DNA of 11,317 nt, from assembly GCA_964346375.1 (NCBI GenBank), contig CAYFUL010000044.1, positions 1 through 11,317 of the forward strand, given 5' to 3'. Each line of letters opens with the position of its first letter. Within the stretch, counting starts at the first letter, position 1. Source of the DNA: CAYFUL01 sp964346375. Lineage in GTDB: Bacteria; Bacillota; Clostridia; Tissierellales; Peptoniphilaceae. This document shows positions 6,847 to 11,317 of the stretch, one piece after another. The translations under genes and the position numbers were made by a program. The notes beneath the pieces are model-generated. The model was not told the DNA's origin and searched no databases. It worked only from the letters and a program-made list of their open reading frames with translations.

Positions 6847-8157
6847 TTATAGTCCCATTGCAGAAAGTGGAATAACCACAAATAGAGCAAGTATAGGAAT
6901 TACTATTTGAGTAATAGCTATATCATAGTAGCCTTCCTTATGAGTTAGGTGACAAATATTAAGAAGTGTAATCTGTGCACCTTGGTGTGGAAGAGTATCA
7001 AGAGTACCAGCAGCAATAACTGCAATTCTGTGAACGTACTCTAAATTTACTCCAAGATTTATAAATGTATCCTTTAGAGATTCAAGGGCAATTGTGATAC
7101 CACCAGAAGCTGATCCAACTGCTCCTGCACAAATTGCAGTGGCAACTGCTACGAAAACTAGAGGACTAATGTCCATTGCTAGTACTCCATTTACAATATT
7201 GTGGAATCCTTGAGTTTGAACTACTACTCCACCAAATCCAACTACTAATGCAGTATTAAGTAGTGAACTTACAGAGTTGGCTCCACCTTTATTTAAGATG
7301 CCTATGTATTTTTCCATTCCCTTACCACTTAAATAAGGAGCTTGAAGAATCATAGCAAGAATAAGTCCTATTAAAATTGCAATTTCAACTTGTTTTTTAA
7401 ATACAACGTTAAATAAAAGAATAATTACAACTATTGGAAGAAGTGAAACCCAGAAATTTGGCAACTTTCCAGTAGAACCGTCAGTTAATTCCTCTTGTGG
7501 AAGTGGAGTAAGAGTATCGTCATGGAATCCAAGTCCCTTAGCTCTTAACTTTCTCGCCCTCCACTCTAACCATATAATTATAAGTACAAGTTCAAAAATA
7601 CCTCCAACAAAACCTGGAACCATAGCAGCTTGCGGAAGAGTTCCAAGAGTTCTAGAAGCTACAATATTTTGATTAGATGGTGAAATTGGAAGAATCATTG
7701 AGAATGTCCAACATCCAGCAGAAATTGCACCAGGGAGAAGTCTTCTTGAAATATTACTCTCTCTAAATAATTTAAGTGCTATTGGGTAAACTACAAAGAA
7801 TACTACGAATCCTGAAATTCCTCCAAGAGTAAGAATACCAGTAATAATAGTGATCATAGGAGCAGTAAATTTCCCCTTAGAAACCTTTACAATACCTTCA
7901 GCAATAGATGTAGCAGCTCCACTTTTTTCGTATACTGCTCCAAAAAGGGCTCCTAGGAAGAAGATAAAGAAATAATTCTTTACATAGTTTGATGTCTGTT
8001 CCATATATGGACCCATCATAGTTTCATAAACAGGAATTCTTGATAAAATACAAACAATAATACCTACAAGAGGGCCAAGAATTACTGCTGAAAACTGTCT
8101 AAATGCCAATACTGTAAAAAGTACCATGGCAAAAATAATAATTAAAATATCAATCAT
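6847..8157 (-). CDS. GntP-family carboxylate permease
   Basis: This is an integral inner-membrane transporter of 436 residues, the usual length of the GntP (gluconate:H+ symporter-type) family, whose members carry gluconate, 3-hydroxybutyrate and related carboxylates. Long hydrophobic segments fill the protein from residue 1 (IDILIIIFAMVLFTVLAF). A charged cytoplasmic-type loop lies near residues 200-235 (EWRARKLRAKGLGFHDDTL). Family-like features include SPSNQNIVASRTLGT near 160-175, GSASGGITIALESL in the second half and DTLPHQGAQITLL near the end. The substrate cannot be read from sequence. Because it directly follows an acyl-CoA dehydrogenase, a short-chain acid such as 3-hydroxybutyrate, crotonate or butyrate is plausible but only an inference. 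A GAAAGG at 8169-8174 is the ribosome site, 11 bases from the ATG. It starts only 28 bases after a strong terminator and no promoter is visible between them. Confidence 0.85.
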   Translation of the reverse strand: MIDILIIIFAMVLFTVLAFRQFSAVILGPLVGIIVCILSRIPVYETMMGPYMEQTSNYVKNYFFIFFLGALFGAVYEKSGAATSIAEGIVKVSKGKFTAPMITIITGILTLGGISGFVVFFVVYPIALKLFRESNISRRLLPGAISAGCWTFSMILPISPSNQNIVASRTLGTLPQAAMVPGFVGGIFELVLIIIWLEWRARKLRAKGLGFHDDTLTPLPQEELTDGSTGKLPNFWVSLLPIVVIILLFNVVFKKQVEIAILIGLILAMILQAPYLSGKGMEKYIGILNKGGANSVSSLLNTALVVGFGGVVVQTQGFHNIVNGVLAMDISPLVFVAVATAICAGAVGSASGGITIALESLKDTFINLGVNLEYVHRIAVIAAGTLDTLPHQGAQITLLNICHLTHKEGYYDIAITQIVIPILALFVVIPLSAMGL

Positions 8158-8185
8158 ACTTTTTCATACCTTTCAAAAAAAGATT

Positions 8186-8218
8186 AAAAAGAGCAAATGC
8201 CTAACATTTGCTCTTTTT
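8186..8218 (-). terminator. Strong hairpin terminator or attenuator between acd and the permease
   Basis: Arms 8186-8199 and 8205-8218 form a perfect 14-base-pair stem with a 5-base loop. The minus strand reads AAAAAGAGCAAATG, loop, CATTTGCTCTTTTT, followed by AATC and a further run of seven T. The stem is symmetric enough to work in both directions, but only minus-strand genes surround it. It starts 10 bases after the acd stop. Confidence 0.88.
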
Positions 8219-8228
8219 CTAATAAAGA

Positions 8229-9368
8229 TTATCTAAATAGAGCACCACTAACTACAAGTTTTTGTATTTCGTTAGTACCTTCGTAGATTTGAGTGATCTT
8301 AGCATCTCTCATCATTCTTTCTACATGGTACTCTTTCATGTATCCATTTCCACCTAGGAATTGAACTGCTTCACTTGTAACTTCCATAGCAACTTCTGTA
8401 CAAGCATACTTAGCCATTGCTGCAGGAATTGAGTATGGTTTACCAGCGTCCTTAGCACAAGCTGCCTTGTAAAGTAACTGTTTAGCTGCCTCAATTTTAA
8501 TTTGAAGTTCTGCCATTTTAAATTGTAAATATTGGAATTTACTTAGAGTCTTGCCAAATTGTTCTCTTTCCATCATGTACTTTCTAGCAATTTCAAAAGC
8601 ACCTTCTGCAATACCTAGACCTTGAGCTGCAACACCCATTCTTCCACCATCAAGAGTGTTCATTGCAATTTTGAAGCCCTTACCCTCTTCAGCAAGTAGG
8701 TTTTCTGCAGGTACTTCAACATTTTCATAAAATACTTCAGAAACTTGAGCAGACTTAATACCCATTTTATTTTCAATTCTACCAATTCTAACGCCTGGGC
8801 TTTCTAGATCAACTACAAAACCTGAAAGTCCTTTAGTTCCAATTCCTTGTTCAGTAATAGCAGCTACGAAACAGTACTTTGCTAAAGGTCCATTAGTAGT
8901 AAAGCACTTAGCACCGTTTAAAATATAAACATCGCCCTTCTTCTCAGCCTTAGTAACTACACCAGCAGCATCTGAACCAGCGTTAGGCTCAGTTAAACCA
9001 AAAGCTCCTAAGTTTTCCCCACTTAGTACAGGTGGTAAAAATTTCTTCTTTTGCTCTTCGTTACCAAAGTTATTTACTGGACCACCATATAGTGATGTTG
9101 CAACTGAATAAGAAATTCCTAATGCTCCGTCAACCTTAGAAACTTCTTCTACAGCTAAAACGTATTCTAAATATCCAGCACCAGTTCCACCGTACTCTTC
9201 AGCCATTGGAAGTCCCAAAAATCCTAGTTCTCCTAATCTCTTAAAAAGATTTCTATCATACTCAGATTTTTCATCTCTCTCAAGTATACCTGGTGCAACT
9301 TCTTCTTGAGCAAACTGTCTTGCTTTTTCAATAACTTGAAGTTGTCTTTCATCAAAATCGAAATTCAT
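8229..9368 (-). CDS. Acyl-CoA dehydrogenase, probably short-chain (butyryl-CoA dehydrogenase type)
   Basis: This cytoplasmic flavoenzyme interconverts acyl-CoA and 2-enoyl-CoA, passing electrons to or from Etf. In fermenters the clostridial type reduces crotonyl-CoA to butyryl-CoA. The 379-residue product is full length. Seen: N-terminal helical domain (DERQLQVIEKARQFAQEEVAP), the first family signature GAFGLTEPNAGSD at 121-133, FTTNG, REQFGKTLSKFQYLQFKMA, the second signature QFLGGNGYMKEYHVERMMRD at 336-355, and catalytic-type Glu363 in YEGTNEIQ. Length and the YEGTNE placement fit butyryl-CoA dehydrogenase, but exact chain length is an inference. ATG 9368 has AAGGAGG at 9375-9381. It has its own promoter and lies downstream of etfB-etfA, the reverse of the common bcd-etfB-etfA order. 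Codon use (AGA, GAA, ATC, TTC rich) looks more like a highly expressed gene than that of its etf neighbours. Confidence 0.93.
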   Translation of the reverse strand: MNFDFDERQLQVIEKARQFAQEEVAPGILERDEKSEYDRNLFKRLGELGFLGLPMAEEYGGTGAGYLEYVLAVEEVSKVDGALGISYSVATSLYGGPVNNFGNEEQKKKFLPPVLSGENLGAFGLTEPNAGSDAAGVVTKAEKKGDVYILNGAKCFTTNGPLAKYCFVAAITEQGIGTKGLSGFVVDLESPGVRIGRIENKMGIKSAQVSEVFYENVEVPAENLLAEEGKGFKIAMNTLDGGRMGVAAQGLGIAEGAFEIARKYMMEREQFGKTLSKFQYLQFKMAELQIKIEAAKQLLYKAACAKDAGKPYSIPAAMAKYACTEVAMEVTSEAVQFLGGNGYMKEYHVERMMRDAKITQIYEGTNEIQKLVVSGALFR

Positions 9369-9390
9369 TCATATCCTCCTTGCATAAAAT

Positions 9391-9398
9391 ATGTACAA
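9391..9398 (-). promoter_or_regulatory. TTGTACAT element in the acd leader
   Basis: Between the acd -10 box and its ribosome site the minus strand reads AATTGTACAT. This differs in one base from the 8-base palindrome TTGTACAA that is doubled at the etfB promoter. Its placement in an untranslated leader suggests a shared regulator, but a single 7-of-8 match is weak evidence. Confidence 0.3.
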
Positions 9399-9414
9399 TT
9401 TACTTACAAATTAA

Positions 9415-9442
9415 ATTATACTACACTTTGGTAATAATACAA
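9415..9442 (-). promoter_or_regulatory. Promoter of acd
   Basis: A perfect TATAAT (9415-9420) lies 16 bases after TTGTAT (9437-9442) on the minus strand. Transcription would start near 9408, giving a leader of about 40 bases. It implies that acd can be expressed independently of etfBA, besides any read-through. Confidence 0.6.
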
Positions 9443-9444
9443 GA

Positions 9445-9471
9445 TATGAAATTAATAAACTTAATTTCATA
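9445..9471. repeat. Perfect 11-base inverted repeat at the etfA end and acd promoter
   Basis: Arms TATGAAATTAA (9445-9455) and TTAATTTCATA (9461-9471) are exact complements around a 5-base centre. The right arm contains the etfA stop codon. No T-run follows on either strand, so it is a poor terminator. Its position two bases upstream of the acd -35 box fits an operator or an mRNA-stabilising hairpin. Confidence 0.5.
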
Positions 9472-10417
9472 CCATATTTTTCTCTTTTTTAATCATTTTT
9501 ATTAAATTTGGCATGATTTCATATAAATCTCCAACTAAACCATGGTCTGCAAATTCAAAAATTTTTGCGTTGGGATTTTTATTTATGGCAATAATTTTCT
9601 TAGATTCAATCATTCCAGACTTATGTTGAATAGCTCCACTAATTCCACATCCAATATAGACATTGGGTTTTACATTTATTCCCGTCTGACCAATTTGGTA
9701 GGATCTATCTACCCAACCAAGTTCTACCACAGGTCTAGTAACGGCAATTTCCCCATTTAGTAGTTCTGCTAACTCCCTAAGAAGATTTAAATCCTCTTTC
9801 TTTTTTAAGCCAAGACCACCTGCTACAATTACCTTTGCCTTTGAAATATCAACTTCCTCTACAATTTTTTTAGAGATATCAAGAAGTTCTAAATTTGTAT
9901 TGGCATTATAAGTAATATTTATAACATTGCTTTTATGAGAAGTCCTTTTAACATCAATTCCAAGACCCTTTTGCACTAAGGCAATAGAACCATTTTCTGA
10001 AAATATTTTAGATTCAACTTGGGAGCCAAAGGAAATTCTAGTAAACTCTAGATTCCCATTATTCTCAATATTGGATACATTGGAAATTATTCCACTTTTA
10101 AGTAGTGCAGAAAGTCTTGAGGCAACATTTATACTATCGTCATTTTGAGAGAATAGAACTAGGTCGTATGAGGCGCTCTTAAAATACTCATAGTAGGCAT
10201 TTGCCCAATTACTATAGGATTCCTCCCCATTGTACTCAATAAGGATAATATTCTTCACTCCATATCCCTGTACCTCTTCTAAATATTCATTGGGATTTTC
10301 AGATAGAAGAACTAAATCAATGGCACTTGGATTTAAATTTTGCGCAAGTCCTAGGAGTTCAAAGTTTATATTTGAAATTTTTCTATTTTGAATAGTTCCA
10401 ACTATACAAATTTTCAT
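9467..10417 (-). CDS. etfA: Electron transfer flavoprotein alpha subunit
   Basis: EtfA carries the shuttling FAD that exchanges electrons with acyl-CoA dehydrogenase. The 316-residue product has a diverged N-terminal alpha/beta domain and a highly conserved C-terminal FAD domain: VTRPVVELGWVDRSYQIGQTG at about 226-246, YIGCGISGAIQH at 254-265, IIAINKNPNAKIFEFADHGLVGDL at 275-298. Arg228 matches the family arginine near the flavin. The RPVVELGW wording is like that of clostridial, often bifurcating, Etfs, but bifurcation is not shown by it. One oddity is VAGGLGL at 198-204 where the family usually has GGRG, so a conserved arginine is Leu here. Its ATG overlaps the etfB stop by one base (TAATG), and GGAG lies seven bases upstream. 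It is about 15-25 residues shorter than many relatives, with the loss mostly in the N-terminal half. Confidence 0.93.
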   Translation of the reverse strand: MKICIVGTIQNRKISNINFELLGLAQNLNPSAIDLVLLSENPNEYLEEVQGYGVKNIILIEYNGEESYSNWANAYYEYFKSASYDLVLFSQNDDSINVASRLSALLKSGIISNVSNIENNGNLEFTRISFGSQVESKIFSENGSIALVQKGLGIDVKRTSHKSNVINITYNANTNLELLDISKKIVEEVDISKAKVIVAGGLGLKKKEDLNLLRELAELLNGEIAVTRPVVELGWVDRSYQIGQTGINVKPNVYIGCGISGAIQHKSGMIESKKIIAINKNPNAKIFEFADHGLVGDLYEIMPNLIKMIKKEKNMV

Positions 10418-11196
10418 TATAGTACTCCACTCCTTTCAAGGATAGTAAAAAGTCCAGATACCTGTTGGTCAACGCTGCCCTTAATAAATTCCACTTCTCT
10501 TTTTCTATTAAGTAGTCTACTTTCACTAATTCTCGTCTTGGAAACTAAACTATCCTCTGAAATATTTAGATAACTATTGTCCCAAATTTTTAGCTTTTCA
10601 TCTCCTAAGCTTCCTATTGCCTTAAATACATCCTTCATATTTGGAATTCTTAGAGACTTACTATTGTCCATTACTGTAACTAAAAATCTATCCTTAACAG
10701 AATAGACTCTACTTTCCTTATCCTTCTCCTGTGTAACTGTGTAATTGCCATCATTATAATTTATTTCCGTTACCATATTTAGATGGTCAATTTTTAAATT
10801 TCCGGCAATTTTTGGACCAATAAAACCTGTATTTCCATCTTTTGATTGTGTGGAGCAGATAATAATGTCAAATTCAACTTTAGTAGCCACCTTTGAAAGT
10901 ACATTTGCCGTAACAAAAGTATCGGCATTTTTAAAACTCTCATCAGATATTAAAATAACTTCGTCTACAAGGTAGCCTAGAGTTTCCTTCATCATAAATT
11001 TAGAATACTCATCTCCCATGGAAATTGCAGTAATTTCTCCGCCATACTTGTCCTTTAAACTAAGCGCCATCTCCAAAGCATATTTATCAAAGTCATTGAG
11101 AACTCTTTTAACTTCTCTATTCTTTATTTTTCCATCAGAATTAAATAATAGGTCTTCTTCTTTCAAGATACCTTTTAAAAATAATAATATTTTCAT
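10417..11196 (-). CDS. etfB: Electron transfer flavoprotein beta subunit, diverged
   Basis: EtfB pairs with EtfA and holds AMP or a second FAD; in bifurcating forms that flavin takes electrons from NADH. The 259-residue product follows the family along its length: FDKYALEMALSLKDKYGGEITAISMG near 36-61, DEVILISDESFKNADTFVTANVL near 78-100, IICSTQSKDGNTGFIGPKIA near 112-131, and RIPNMKDVFKA before the C-terminal arm. The nucleotide loop, usually like CGRQAIDGDTAQVGP, reads CSTQSKDGNTGFIGP, so several normally conserved residues differ. I start at ATG 11196 and not at the in-frame TTG 11208: the TTG would lie at the predicted transcription start and has no ribosome site, whereas the N-terminus MKILLFLKG fits the family and GGGTG lies five bases before the ATG. 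It is the first gene of the etfBA unit. Confidence 0.87.
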   Translation of the reverse strand: MKILLFLKGILKEEDLLFNSDGKIKNREVKRVLNDFDKYALEMALSLKDKYGGEITAISMGDEYSKFMMKETLGYLVDEVILISDESFKNADTFVTANVLSKVATKVEFDIIICSTQSKDGNTGFIGPKIAGNLKIDHLNMVTEINYNDGNYTVTQEKDKESRVYSVKDRFLVTVMDNSKSLRIPNMKDVFKAIGSLGDEKLKIWDNSYLNISEDSLVSKTRISESRLLNRKREVEFIKGSVDQQVSGLFTILERSGVL

Positions 11197-11213
11197 TTCA
11201 ACACCCAAATGTG

Positions 11214-11243
11214 ATTATAACATATAAAAAAATCTTTGTACAA
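11214..11243 (-). promoter_or_regulatory. Promoter of etfBA
   Basis: An extended -10 TGTTATAAT has TATAAT at 11214-11219. TTGTAC (11238-11243) lies 18 bases upstream as a partial -35. The start would be near 11207, about 11 bases before the chosen ATG. The -35 box is part of one of the TTGTACAA palindromes. Confidence 0.65.
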
Positions 11244-11254
11244 AAATTGTACAA
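11236..11254. promoter_or_regulatory. Two tandem TTGTACAA palindromes, probable operator of etfBA
   Basis: The 8-base perfect palindrome TTGTACAA occurs at 11236-11243 and again at 11247-11254, separated by three bases. The centres are 11 bases apart, close to one helical turn, so two dimers could sit on the same DNA face. The left copy covers the -35 box, so binding would be expected to block RNA polymerase. The regulator is not identifiable from the sequence. Confidence 0.55.
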
Positions 11255-11272
11255 TTCATAGATTTTAAAATA

Positions 11273-11302
11273 AAATCCCACCTATTTTTATAGATGGGAT
11301 TT
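11273..11302 (-). terminator. Terminator of a gene beyond the right edge
   Basis: Arms 11273-11285 and 11290-11302 form a 13-pair stem with a 4-base loop; the minus strand reads AAATCCCATCTAT, AAAA, ATAGGTGGGATTT. The one G-U pair exists only on the minus strand. A TATTTT tail follows on the minus strand, while the plus strand has a seven-T run, so it may also stop transcription in the other direction. It separates etfBA from its upstream neighbour. Confidence 0.75.
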
Positions 11303-11317
11303 TTTTAATTAAACTAA

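Noticed and set aside
11197..11208. TTG start for etfB at 11208
   Set aside because: It coincides with the predicted transcription start and lacks a ribosome site; ATG 11196 fits both.
1..11317. tRNA, rRNA, CRISPR array, insertion sequence, toxin-antitoxin or phage genes
   Set aside because: I looked for the usual signs (clover-leaf ends, regular spaced repeats, transposase motifs, small paired frames) and saw none. The whole window is ordinary chromosomal metabolism, repair and regulation.

Overview
The window comes from a low-GC, AT-rich Gram-positive anaerobe. HPr kinase, SpoVG, pyruvate:ferredoxin oxidoreductase and a butyryl-CoA-dehydrogenase/Etf set together suggest a fermenting Firmicute of the Clostridia/Tissierellia type. 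A Peptoniphilaceae-like organism is my best guess, but it is an inference from gene content and base composition, not a proof. Every gene I can support lies on the minus strand, so transcription runs from right to left. No tRNA, rRNA, CRISPR array, insertion sequence or phage gene is visible.

Layout in transcription order, from the right edge. (1) 11302-11273: a terminator for a gene beyond the window. (2) 11254-8186: etfB-etfA, whose promoter carries two tandem TTGTACAA palindromes, then an acyl-CoA dehydrogenase with its own promoter, ended by a very strong hairpin. (3) 8157-6801: a GntP-family carboxylate permease squeezed directly behind that hairpin with no visible promoter, ended by its own terminator. 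(4) 6790-5831: a 200-base regulatory region rich in TTTAGTA heptamers, then spoVG and a 122-residue membrane protein, closed by a GCAA-loop terminator. (5) 5841-1251: an extended -10 promoter, then an aminopeptidase P gene broken by two in-frame TAA codons, uvrC (ATGA overlap) and hprK (29-base overlap). (6) 1158-1: a promoter and the first 359 codons of nifJ, which runs off the left edge.

Metabolically, PFOR supplies acetyl-CoA and reduced ferredoxin. The acyl-CoA dehydrogenase with EtfAB would reduce crotonyl-CoA to butyryl-CoA, possibly with electron bifurcation to ferredoxin, and the permease may move a carboxylate linked to this pathway. HprK and SpoVG are regulators, and UvrC acts in excision repair.

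Most gene content is ordinary. The points worth a second look are the doubly stopped but otherwise perfectly framed aminopeptidase P, the paired palindromes at the etf promoter with a near-copy in the acd leader, the TTTAGTA array before spoVG, and the terminator/attenuator between acd and the permease. I see no convincing new multi-gene system here.
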